Source of the DNA: Polytrichum commune
Lineage: Eukaryota > Streptophyta > Polytrichopsida > Polytrichales > Polytrichaceae
Assembly: GCA_950295325.1 (NCBI GenBank)
Contig: OX485806.1
Location: 23,190,001-23,254,000, forward strand
Length of the DNA stretch: 64,000 nt
Direction of reading: 5' to 3'
Made by a program: the position numbers and the translations under genes. The stretch's first letter is position 1. Every line of letters starts with the position of its first letter. The notes below the pieces were generated by a model. That model did not search any database. It had not been told where the DNA came from and worked only from the letters and a program-made list of their open reading frames with translations. Shown piece after piece: positions 38,607 to 48,497 of the stretch.

Positions 38607-39829
38607 ACCAAAATTAAAAACAAATTGGATTTTAATTTTGGTTTGTGTTTGTGTTTGAATTAAACTTTGCTTGCACAATTTGCAAGCAAGAAAATGTGAC
38701 TTGAGAATCTTGAGACTAAATGGAATCTTAAGATTCAACCATCAACAATTGAAGAAAATACAAAGAGACAACAAAAGAAAAATGGGAAGATTTCTCTCAA
38801 AATCTTGTTGAGGGTTGCAAGAAATGACAAACTAAGCTTTCAAACACTTGTATCACTCATTTGCTCTCATTACTGGGCCATTCTAGCTCAGAATTACAAC
38901 CAAAAATGAAAAATTTGAGTCACATTGTTGTCAAGTATGAGGGTTTCTCTCTCCAAGCTTAAGAAACTAAAATGTCTTCTTACAAAGCTTAAGAAACTCT
39001 GAAATTCACACACAAGAGTCAAGCTATCTCTCACTCCACGAAGGGAGAATCCAAGAGTGCAAGTGGTGGAGAAAGAATGCAAAGGCTTTACTCATAATCT
39101 ACTACACCATAGCCATGAGAAAGCAACAACAAGCTCTCTCTCTCTCAAAACACACTCACAAGACTTGACTTGACAACAATGGCAAGTCAAGAGGCCTTCC
39201 TCTCCATACAACCCCAATCCTATGTGGAGTTCATCCATGGAGTGGATGAACAACTAACTAGGACTCCCAATGGAGTCCGTTACTCATCCCAACACACATG
39301 GACTCCTAATGGAGTCCATTTACTCCTAAATTGACATAACTTAGCCCCCGATGTCACCTCACGTGACAACACGTAGTCCAATCTTTGTAGAACACCTATC
39401 TTTTTAACCACATACCACATAACACATACCACTCAAATATAGGTGTCCGATTGAGATAAGTAACCGAATTAGGCACGTCTACCTTACCCTTCCAAGAAGA
39501 GTGAGAAGAAACGCAGATATGACGGATGCGTACGGCGGCAGGACGCTCCAAAATGCAGACTGCCATGGACGGGCGTCAGAAGGCGGCACCTGGCGGCTTG
39601 TATTCGTTGACGCTAGCTTCCCATTTCCCAAGACACGGCTCTGATGTTCTTCTCCTTCTCCGAGGCTCGCTGGCTTAGAACTTAATTATACTTCATAAAC
39701 CCTCAGGATGAGCCTCTACTCCTCCCAATCATGCAAACACATACATACTTGCAGCTAGATCAGAGCTCGATGCATTAGATCCGTTGTTTCAATCGTTAAT
39801 TCGTGCTTGTTCCACTCATTTGGAAGCTA

Positions 39830-41085
39830 CTCGGATCGGTCGGGCGGGCTCGGGCAGGTGCTAAGCTTAATGTAGATTGTCAGAAGGATTATGTTGTTAC
39901 TGAGGAGGTTATGTTGAATCTCGTAACTTACATTGGAAAGACCGGTTGAATTTCTCTGTGTGCATATAAGTCGTAAGGTTGTATTTCATATTGTCGAGGT
40001 TAGCAGTCCCCACTCTGGGTTCTTAGGTTGTCTTAGCTCCAGAGACGAGTCGCGATCAGCTTATACACCGTAAATTCTCAGGATTGTACTCGTTCAATAT
40101 TGTTGTGTGTGCTTCTGAAACTACCCGAAAATTAAGCACTCAAATGGCGGCAGCTCTTTGAAGAACATCAATGTCGACCTTACTCGGATCGATGCTCTAG
40201 TTGCACTTTGTCGGAAGGATGGTCTGGTTGAACCGAGGTCCAGGTTTTGTCGAAGCTCGAGTCGGATTGGAGAGGTTGAATTTGTCTCTGTGCATATATA
40301 GGTTGTCGCTCTGACATGTTGTCGAGGTTCATTAACAGTCCCCGGAGATTCTTAGGATGGATATCGTAGCCCCAGTGGTGACATTCAACTTATACACCTT
40401 CCTCATAACTGTAACTCAAGATTGAAATAAGTACTTCTAAAACTACTCAAAGGGCGGCTCGTCCAAGAACATTGATTACTGATCTCACGCGGATCGATGC
40501 TGCAGGTGGTAGCCTTAGTGAGAAGGATTATTAGGTTGTGACGAGGAGTTTTTGTGGAACCTCGTTTTGGAGAGGTTGATTAAAATCTCTCGTTGCATAT
40601 ATGGGTTGTTATATTATTCGTGTCCTCGAGGTTAGCAGTTCCTAGAGATTCTTAGGATATTTAAAACCCCAGTCTAGGCGACATTCAACTATAACACTGT
40701 AATTCAGAATTGACGCTTCTTCTGAAACAGTTTACCCAAGAATACTCAAAATGGCGGCTCCAACTTAAAGAACTATATCGATCTTACTCGGATCGATGCT
40801 GTAGGTGTTAGCCTTAGTCAGAAGGACTACAGGAGTGAGCCGAGGAGTTTTTGTTGAAGTTCGTTAGATTAGACAGGTTGAATTATCTCTCTCCGTTCAT
40901 AGGTTGTTGTGCATGTTGTCAAGGTTAGTAGTCCCCAGATCATATTCTAGAAAGTCCTAGCTCCAGAGGCGACATTCAATTTGTACGGAAACCTATCTCA
41001 AAACTGTGATTTAAGGTCGTGGAACGTACTAGTTCTAAAACTACCCAGAAACACTCAAAATGGCGTCCCGAAAAACATTACCGCT
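39830..41085 (+). repeat. Four-fold tandem array of the GLOX promoter/leader with start codon
   Basis: Four consecutive units of about 300-309 bp share, in order: CTCGGATCG(A/G)TG, a TCAGAAGGA-like motif, GAGGTTGAAT, a CTCTCTGTGCATATA-like motif, TTGTCGAGGTTAGCAGTCC, GATTCTTAGG, GGCGACATTCAACT, CTGAAACTAC and ACTCAAAATGGCG. Units begin near 39830, 40183, 40484 and 40787. The start-codon positions are ATG 40144, AGG 40451 (start lost), ATG 40751 and the real ATG 41060. The copy at 40144 reads five codons then TGA (MAAAL); that at 40751 reads five codons then TAA (MAAPT). Divergence differs between units, so they did not arise at one time. A trace of a still older unit may lie near 39813. Confidence 0.9.
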
Positions 41086-44000
41086 GTTTCTGATGGTGGT
41101 GTTGCCGCAACTGCTGTTACTCGTGATCACCCTGGGGCCTCCTGCAACTGACAAAAGGTCTGGCACCAATGTGTCATCACCGCCGCCAGGAAGGTGGGAG
41201 GTTCTCGTCCAGAACGCAGGAATTGCATCAATGCACACTGTGGTGACGCACCTGGACACGGTTGTGTTACTCGATCGGAGGGACGGAGGGCCATCCCAAA
41301 TTGCGTTGCCGGGTCACCGAAGCGTGGACGGAGACCGCACTGCGCATTCGGTAGTTCTGAGCTTCAATTGGAGTGCAGGTGGAGTTAATTCTGTGAGGCC
41401 CTTGACGATCTTGACCGACACTTGGTGTAGCTCCGGGCAGGTCCGGGGCGACGGCACGGTCGTCCAGACCGGCGGCAATGATGATGATAAAAGTGGACAG
41501 ATGGTAATTATTTGTGTTTCTGAGCATCATTGAATCATACACTCTGCCAATTTTTGCCTTCCTGAAACATGAGAAAAAAATGCGACATGATTTCATGTTG
41601 TCTGAAATCATTCATTTCTGACGAGTCCCGTAGTCCGACCTAATTCACGGCAATTGATTCTACCCTGGTCACCACGTAGTTACACAGGAAGATGATGCTT
41701 TTCGAGATTGAATATCTTTCGAATAATAAGGTTTTTTTAAGGTTGAAATGAAATCAATTGAGGTCAAGCAAGCTCTTTGATGGGTCATGCAAGCTCATCA
41801 GTTTCAATTGCAACTTACTTTGAGTTCAAGGCTCAAGCTTTGTAATGGATCAAGGTCATAAGTTGAATTGTAACCATCTTTGAGGTCGAGTTTTGTAATG
41901 GAACCTCATCTGTCTGGATAAATGAAACTATCTTTGAGGTCAAGCTTCGTAATGGATCGAGCTCATTAGTTTGAATATATTAAACTAACTTGAGGTCTGC
42001 AAGGTCCCTGATGGGTGAATCTCATCGGTTTGAATTGCAACTAACTTTAAGGTCTGCAAGGTCTTTGATAAGCCAAGCTCATCAGTATGAAATGCAGCTA
42101 ACTTTGAAATCTGCAACCTCTTTGATAATCAAGGTCATCAAATTTCATCCGCAACTTACTTTAAGGTCTCCAAGTTTTTTAATTAGTAAAGCTCATCTGA
42201 TTGAAATATTGCAACTAATTCACTTGGAGGTCTGCAAGCTCATCAGTTGGCATTAAGTCCATCATTGACATCCATAGCAACCGATGAGTCTAGCGTTGAG
42301 GTCAACCTCTTTGATGGATGCTGCTCACCAGTATGAAATGCAACTACCTCAGGTCAATTAACCCTCTGATTAGTCAAACTCATGTGTTCTAAATTCAACT
42401 AACTTACTTTGAGTTCAACAAGCTCTTGGATGGGTGCTGCTCATCAATTTGAAATCCAATGCTACGCAGTTTGATTACAGTTCTACGTGACAGTCAATTG
42501 ATCTGCGAGTAATTCTATCTGTCCAGTAATTAATTTTATCATATCCTACAGATTCGGACGTTCACACCCTGCCACCCTGATGAATCCTGCGACTGGGTAG
42601 AGGAATCCCCGCCAACATTGCTTGCGACCAGATGGTACGCCACCAACCAAATCCTTCCAGACGGAGAGACAACCATCATTGTGGGCGGCCACCAAGTGTC
42701 CACCTACGAGTACGTCCCCCAACGAGGCACCAGCGGCACATACCAACTCTCCTTGCTGCAAAATGGCGACGAGGATCGCATGTACCCGTTCGTCCATTTG
42801 CTGCCGAGCGGACACCTCTTCATCTTCGCCAGGATGGACTCCGTTTTGCTCGACATCGCCAGAAACAGCGAGGTCAAAACATTTCCCACTATGCCAGGCG
42901 GTGTGGCTCGAAATTACCCGGCTTCGGGATCATCCGTGTTGCTACCGCTTGATATAAGGTAGATGATGGTGATAAATCCTAAATCCTTAGACCCTAGTCC
43001 TCAACACCCTATACTCTTGCAAGTGCTATAAGTACAACATTTTGATTTGAGATGTCCAGCACCTTAACTTAATATCAGGTACCCGTGTTGACGATTTTGG
43101 TCATTTACCAAATAGACTTTGATCCGAACTTTGCATGTGACGAAATTCAAATATGGCATACTTTGGTGCGTTGAAGTCATCCCCTCTCAATTGCTAACGA
43201 GAAATCCCCTTTCTGACAAGTATCGCAGTCGGAGGGAGCTTGGCATGTCCTACTCTGGTCATTTACACAAGGATGATGCTTTTTGCGATTGAGCATCTTT
43301 TAAACAACATACTGCTTCTACCTTTAAGATTAACAACTCTTCGATGCATCAAGCTCAGGAGAAAATGCAACAAGCTTGAAATGTAACTAACTTCGAGTCA
43401 TCTACTAATAAAATTTGGAACTCTTATAACTTAATTTTCAATGTGACGGACTTGAAATCGAGGCATACTCTAGTGCGTTGGAATCATCTCCTTCCAATTG
43501 CTACCGCGAAATCCCCTTTCTTTTCTCATGACAAGTACCTATCATCGGATGTCGGAGCTTGGCAAGTCAGTCTTCTGATCTGGTCATTGACACAGGATGA
43601 TGGTACTCTTTGCGATTGAACATCTTAATTTTCCAACAACTTCTTCTATTAGCTTTGAGATTAATGACAAGCTAAGGGAAAACTTGAACTAACTTGAGGT
43701 CTGCAAGCTCTGTCAAGATGGCTGAAGCTCTTCAATTTGAAATTTATCCTCCTTGTTGCCAGCGGAGATAGAGATGCCAATGCAACGGTGCTGATCTGCG
43801 GGGGGACGCTTCCAAACGGACAGTATTCGGACGACAAGCTGCGGATGCCTGCGTCTGACACTTGTGGGTCGATCACGGTGAGTAGCGGTGATGATATTGA
43901 AGAGAATCCACAGTGGTCGATGTTCACGATGCCAAGGCGGCGGGTCATGGGCGACATGGTTCTTCTTCCGAACGGCAGGGTATTGATCATCAACGGCGCC

Positions 44001-45341
44001 ATGAATGGCACCGCAGGCTGGGGAGATGCCACCCAGCCGTGTCTGGAGCCCGTGGTATTCGATCCCCAGACTGGGGACTTCGAAGTTCAGGAGGCTGCCA
44101 CCAAGGCCCGCATGTACCATTCCACTGCAAATCTGCTTCCCGACGGTCGCGTTCTTGTTGCAGGTAATTGATCAATTGGCCTCATTGTCATTGCAATCTA
44201 TCTCATTCTTGCGATTCATATAATAAAATGCCCCGAATGATCCTCAATTCAGAAATGCCAATTAGGCTCATCATCACAATCTATCTCATTCTTGTCATTC
44301 ATACTCGCCTCTAGTTCTTGATTCAGAGGCGCCATTAGCTTCATCATCATGATGTATCTCATAATTGTATTTCAAACCCAAACTGCCTCAAGTCCTCAAT
44401 TCAGAAGCGCCAATTAGCCTCATCATCACCATCTAATCTCATTCTTGTGATTCATACCCAAATTCTCCCATGTTCTCAATTCAGAAGCGCCTATTAGCCT
44501 CATGATCATAGTCTTGGAACTCATAACCCAAATGCCCCATATCCTCAATTCAGAAGCCCCGAGGTGGAAACTATGGAGCAACAGCAGGAAGCACTGTTTG
44601 GGAGCTTCTAAGTCGCATCAGAAGCATTTTGCGACTACATATTCTAAGAACGTTCCATCAATTTTCTTAGAAGTGAAAATGGGGCCTGGACGGTGACCCC
44701 TGCTTTAGAAATTTTGCGTCTACTTAGTTCTAAAATCATCATTGACGATTGAAAGTATAAAGCTTCTAAATCAGGCACAAATGGTATCACTGGATCTCTC
44801 ATGAATGCTGTTCCTCCTCTTTGGGAAATAACAAATCATCAATTCATTAGGGGACAGTTTCCATCCCGGGTCAGAAGCTTGATGTCAAATGTGACCTGAT
44901 CGATCGCTTGCAGGTAGCAACACGCATGTGCATTACGACTTTCAAGCAGAGTTCCCCACGGAGCTGAGTGTGGAGGCATTCTCGCCAGGATACCTTACCC
45001 CAGGTCATACTCGTCCGGCATTTTCCGATCAAGTTCCCTCGAGCCTCGGCTATGGCGAAATATTTTCTGTCGATGTGCATCTGGGGGCTGCCCAGCAGGT
45101 AAACACATCGGCCTTCACTCTTCGTCTTGCAAATGCTCCTTACTCAACACACTCATTCTCCATGGGCCAGCGGCAACTGCGCCTGCCCATCAGTAGCACA
45201 ACCAAACAGTCGCATTCCACATCGATCACCCTCGTGAGCAAGATGCCACGGAACTCAAATTTGGCGCCACCAGGCTACTACATGCTGTTCCCTTTGTACA
45301 ATGAAAAACCTGGCAGAGCCACATGGGTGCATATAGGATGA
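41060..45341 (+). CDS. GLOX: Glyoxal oxidase-like copper radical oxidase, secreted (559 aa)
   Basis: The exons are 41060-41503, 42552-42958, 43763-44163 and 44914-45341. They sum to 1680 nt (559 codons plus stop), with GT-AG introns and matching phases. Residues 1-28 form a hydrophobic signal peptide, so the protein is probably secreted to the wall. The layout fits the glyoxal/galactose oxidase family: an N-terminal beta-propeller (Glyoxal_oxid_N) from about residue 45, and a C-terminal DUF1929 domain from about 440. By alignment with fungal glyoxal oxidase the copper-radical site is complete: Cys123 (TWCSSG), Tyr177 (RWYATNQ), Tyr402-His403 (RMYHSTA) and His497 (YSTHSF). The family oxidises aldehydes, or alcohols in some members, to make H2O2, and plant members act in the wall, pollen and defence. 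Substrate cannot be read here. The ATG at 41060 ends a four-fold tandem array of its own upstream region. Each of the three introns contains repeats. Confidence 0.95.
41504..42551 (+). repeat. GLOX intron 1 with ~60-bp minisatellite
   Basis: From about 41750 to 42465 the intron is a degenerate array of roughly 60-bp units. Each contains variants of CTTTGAGGTC, GCAAGCTCTTTGATGGGT, GCTCATCAGTTTGAA and TGCAACTAACTT. About ten units can be followed, so nearly the whole intron has this origin. The 5' part (about 41619-41785) is a diverged copy of a unit that is also present twice in intron 2 (GTCCGA, TGGTCA, ACACAGGATGATGCTTTT, GATTGAACATCTTT). Confidence 0.8.
43130..43690 (+). repeat. Direct duplication in GLOX intron 2
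   Basis: Two ~240-bp copies (about 43133-43375 and 43437-43690) share ATGTGACG, GGCATACT, GTGCGTTG, CAATTGCTA, GAAATCCCCTTTCT, GACAAGTA, GGAGCTTGGCA, CTGGTCATT, ACACAGGATGATG and TTTGCGATTGA in order. A third, more diverged copy of the second half opens intron 1. The same unit therefore lies in two introns on either side of exon 2, which is itself not repeated. Confidence 0.8.
44172..44565 (+). repeat. ~80-bp tandem array in GLOX intron 3
   Basis: Five consecutive units carry CAATTAGGCTCATCATCA, ATCTATCTCATTCTTG, GATTCATACCCAAA, TGCCCC and CCTCAATTCAGAAGCGCC in order, with substitutions and small indels between units. The array starts right after the splice donor at 44164 and ends near 44565. 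The remaining ~350 bp of the intron is not obviously repeated. Confidence 0.85.
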
Positions 45342-46130
45342 AAAACAAAACAAACCTTCAGAAAGAGGTTTTTCTCCCTTTCTGATGTTTGTACATATGT
45401 ATCAATCATCATGATTCTTGAGTGAAAAGTTGAGAGTTGCTTGAGTCGGAGATTTGATGTAAAGTAGTTGTGAAGATGTATTTACGCAGTATGTAGGAAT
45501 TTAGTTTATCACAAGATTCCCACAAGGAGTTTGAGCTGTACTCAATTTTGTTGGCAATTTGGCAAACACTTGACATTGTCAGACAATTTCTTTGTGCATG
45601 ATACACACAATCTGTTTCTTCTTCTGTACTCACCAATGTACTCAGGATGATATCTAAGAGATTGAGCCTCGTTTCTGCTCTGGGTACTCTCTTTGTGTCT
45701 TTCGTGTAGTAATCGCTTTGGCTCCGAAATATCTGAGAATTATCCCTGAAAGTTGCTCTACCCTTATCAAGCCCGAAGGTCGCTCACATGATCTCCACTG
45801 ACTCCATTTTTCCTGCCCGGTAAATTTCACTGATGGCATGTTGATGATCTCCATCAGTGTTGATGATGTAGTCCTCGTATGGCGATCTTCATGTCGATAG
45901 GAATGCCCCTTTCTCCCGCACCATAGCCAATCTCTCATGTTGACCTGGATCTCACAAGAATCAGTGTTCAAAATCATGACTAACCCTAAACATCACCCTC
46001 CAGTAGACCTCAACATCCTCGGTTCTCCCTTAAGCTCGCGATTTAAAATTTGTTGAACGTACTCTGGAGTGTTGTCGTGACAGACGAATTCAAACCAGCT
46101 TACATAGAACCAGAGCAAGCTTCAGCAATA
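45342..46130. other. Convergent intergenic region between GLOX and the ARM gene
   Basis: This holds the GLOX 3' flank (a T-rich stretch follows the stop codon). No gene, RNA or transposon is recognised. The adjacent minus-strand gene ends at 46875 and its 3' flank repeats start near 46130. Confidence 0.5.
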
Positions 46131-46905
46131 CTAAACACGATCAGTAGTGACCTTGGCTGACGTAATGCTCATGGCGATCATCATCAATCCGTGGCACCTT
46201 AGCCAAAGAGAATCTGGAGAGTCAACCCTGGCCATGAAAGTGCAGAAAGTGGTTATGGCGATGATCAATCCGTAATGCATTAGGTGAAGAAAGAGTCTGC
46301 CTCTTCTAAGCCCGGCCAGGACAACACAGAAGCAATATTCATAGCGGTGGTCAATCCATGGTGTTTTGTTCGCCAGCGAGAGTTTTCACATTTGCACCCC
46401 GAGGACTGCTACTGTGCCATAGCCCTTCTTTGCAGACATCTGGGGTTCCATCCAAAATAACTGATTTGTCTTCAAAATAGCTGTGATCCATACCCCTGAG
46501 GAGCTCTCTTCAAGAAATGTGTCAAGTTGGACAGAATGAACCACTCGAGAACCACATGAGAGCTTCAACCCTAGCTATGAAAGTGCAGAAGCAATGGTTA
46601 TGGCGATGATCAATCCATGACATATTAGGTGAAGAGAGGCATCCGTCTGTCTGGTCAAATCTGGCCAGGAAAACACAGAAGCAATGTTCATTGAGGTCAT
46701 TCCATGGTGTTTTGTTCGCCAAAGAGGGAGTCTTCGCATCTGCACCCCCGAGGATTGCTCCTGTGGAGTGCCATAGCCCTTCTTGGCAAATTTCTGGAAT
46801 TCCATCAGAATAGCTGATTTGTCTTCCAAATGGTTGCAATTCATTCCCCTGAGGAGCTCTCTTCAAGAATTGTGTCAAGGAGTTTGGCAGAATGAACCAC
46901 TCGAG
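46130..46905 (-). repeat. ~350-bp tandem duplication at the 3' end of the ARM gene
   Basis: Two long units (about 46200-46555 and 46556-46905) and a shorter partial unit before them share GAAAGTGCAGAA, GGTTATGGCGATGATCAATC, AACACAGAAGCAAT, CCATGGTGTTTTGTTCGCCA, GCACCCCCGAGGA, CATAGCCCTTCTT, CTGATTTGTCTTC and CCCCTGAGGAGCTCTCTTCA. The right-hand unit includes the last codons and stop of the ARM gene. The left-hand one contains a fossil of the same codons (near 46520-46560, CTCGAGTGGTTCATTCTG on the minus strand). The duplication therefore took in the end of the coding exon plus the 3' flank. Confidence 0.85.
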
Positions 46906-48497
46906 AAGGATCCATGTGAGTAAGAGCCAGAGGAGACCGAAGAGTCTGTCACCACAAGAAACCTCATCAGTGCCTTAGCCTTTCGCTTTCCTCTCTCGGA
47001 TCCCACCACCAAAAGGCTACATAATGTGGCCACAATCTGGTGGCTGTAGTTGGATAACCTTGAGATAACTGCGTCTCCCCCGGTTTGGCATAAGGAGAGT
47101 AACACTGCAACTGCATTCTCCCGTGACTTCGGAGTCCCCAGGGTGAGAATCTCAACTAGGTTTGGGATTATGGAGGCTCGTAGCATGGTCATCATCCCTT
47201 CCTGACATAGTGCGAGGATGGCAAGCACCGCTAGGGATTCGTCCAACAGGCCTGCGCGTTTCTGGAGAAGGAATGATACAAGTAAGTTCACTCCCCCTGC
47301 CGCTACTACTCTTGGCTTGTTGGCGTCGTGCAGTGCGAGGTGGAACAAACCCTGCGCAAGTAATCACCGAGGGTTAGGGTGAAACACAAAAAATTCTCTG
47401 AAGTTCACATGTACGCAATCAATTGCCACGATACTTGTGCGAAAATAGATTCCCCATTCCGCTGCCACCCCCAAGTTTTAGAATTTCTAAATCGATACAA
47501 CATCTCTGCTCATGGTCTCCGAGTGCGGCTAATTGCTCACGAACTCCTACCACATTATAATGCTGCCCCCAAGGTTCTTCATGTGCAGAATTATGAATCT
47601 CAAAATCGATACTACATCTCTGCTCATACTCTGAGCATGGCTAATTGGCCAAAACGAAAAGGCAAGAAGACTGCTATGGAGGTTTTAATTGTGGAAAACG
47701 TGCAAAGACATTTCAATTGGAGCAGGAGTGAGTGTGTGTGTGTGTGTGTGAGAGAGAGACTATGTGGGTACCTAGATGGCATCCTTCTTTCCGCGGTGAG
47801 TGGTAGTTCTCCGAGTATGGCTGATTGGCCAAGAACTTTACCAAGTTCTACTAGTGCCCCCCGGCTTTTTATGAGCACAATTTAGAATCTCAAAATCGAC
47901 AATACATCTCTGCTCATACTGGACCTTTTCATCCTGAAAAGCATGCAAAGACATACGAATTGGAGCAGGAGGGTGTGTGTGTGTGTGTGTGTGTGTATGT
48001 GATTTTCAGTGTACCTTGATGGCGTCCTTCTTTCCGCGGTGAGTGGTAGCTTCTCTCAGGAGGGTGAGGAGGGCAGAGATGGCGCCCGGCTGCTGGCCAA
48101 CAACTTCTCGGTACTCCTCCACAATGAGCAGACTGAACAACGTAGCGGCGGCATTCTCCTTCACCTCCGGAGTTCGCCCGGACCTAATGAGCTCCAGAAT
48201 AGATTCGAGAACACCGTATATCTGGGTGATGCGGATGCGGTTGGCAGCATCGATGGAGAGGTTGAGGAGCGCGGTGATGGCATTCTCCTGCACCTTGCCG
48301 TCCGTGTGTTGCAGGAACGGCATGAGCATCTCAATCCCGTTGGCGTCCGCGATGTAGCGCCGGTTGTCATCGTCCCACTTGGCAAGCAACCGCAGGTTGG
48401 TCACCGCCTTCCTCTTCTTCTCCTCGGAGTTCCCGCTCTCCAGATTCGCTACGAGCTCCGCCACCGCCCTGCGCTTCTCCTCTTCCTCTACTTCCAT
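46875..48497 (-). CDS. ARM-repeat protein like the C-terminal half of plant U-box E3 ligases, without a U-box (319 aa)
   Basis: The model is complement(46875-47351, 48015-48497): two exons of 483 and 477 nt, 319 codons plus TGA, with a GT-AG intron of 663 bp in phase 0. The start is the ATG at 48497; an in-frame TAG lies 30 nt upstream, so no longer N-terminus is possible without another exon. The protein begins with a short acidic/basic helix (residues 1-30) and then consists of armadillo-type helical repeats (NAITALLNLSID, ENAAATLFSLL, GKKDAIKGLFHLAL, DESLAVLAILALC, ENAVAVLLSLC) and a Ser/Gly-rich tail. Order and wording match the ARM half of PUB13/PUB14/SPL11-type ligases. Without a U-box it cannot recruit E2 enzymes by that route; it may bind substrates or partners as a scaffold. 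Promoter, intron and 3' flank each contain partial duplicates of the gene's own edges. Confidence 0.9.
47352..48014 (-). repeat. ARM-gene intron with fossil copy of exon 1 end and splice donor
   Basis: The intron is a tandem duplication with period ~243 bp. The segment about 47766-47810, read on the minus strand, repeats the last ~38 nt of exon 1 plus the donor (ACCACTCACCGCGGAAAGAA then GGATGCCATC). The last Lys codon has become TAG (complement 47772-47774), and GTACC follows like the real GTACA. The rest of each unit shares GAATCTCAAAATCGATA, ACATCTCTGCTCATACT, GTGCAAAGACAT and AATTGGAGCAGGAG. Each unit also ends in a (GT)n tract (about 47733-47750 and 47973-47996). A third, older unit is visible near 47478-47520. 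Confidence 0.85.
47733..47757. repeat. (GT)n(GA)n microsatellite in the ARM-gene intron
   Basis: GT units followed by GA units; the tandem partner tract is at 47973-47996. Confidence 0.9.

Larger units (their letters stand above)
36706..39368 (-). mobile_element. Short gag-only LTR-retrotransposon-like insertion inside a family A repeat
   Basis: The insertion begins TGTCGTG and ends CACGTGACA, the canonical TG...CA termini. It is flanked by ACAC on both sides (36702-36705 and 39369-39372). The flanks together rebuild a continuous family A repeat, so both borders are supported by the empty-site reconstruction. Read on the minus strand, it opens like an LTR (TGTCACGTGAGGTGACATCG), has a leader, and then the gag ORF. 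The far LTR is missing or reduced to under 100 bp: I find no second copy of the first ~1 kb. With 2.66 kb and no pol it resembles gag-only, non-autonomous LTR elements, or a deletion derivative. No convincing tRNA primer-binding site was seen. Confidence 0.65.
36660..39486 (+). repeat. Family A copy split by the LTR-like element
   Basis: The left part (36668-36705: TAATGAACCTAGAATGGTTA then TCATATTTTGAACAC) and right part (39369-39486: ACACGTAGTCCAATCTTT, CATACCACTCAAATATAGGT, CACGTCTACCTTA) join into one continuous family A sequence. The insertion between them is 36706-39368. The repeat is therefore older than the insertion. Confidence 0.75.

Noticed and set aside
42546-42962. Alternative ORFs of about 90-110 codons in three other frames
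   Set aside because: Shadows of GLOX exon 2; only the frame with RWYATNQILPDG matches the family and splices in phase.
44172-44565. CRISPR-like spaced repeats
   Set aside because: Units are contiguous and diverged without unique spacers, inside an intron of a plant gene.
47379-47885. 168-codon plus-strand ORF
   Set aside because: Lies in the ARM-gene intron and reads through its tandem duplicates and a GT microsatellite; no domain.
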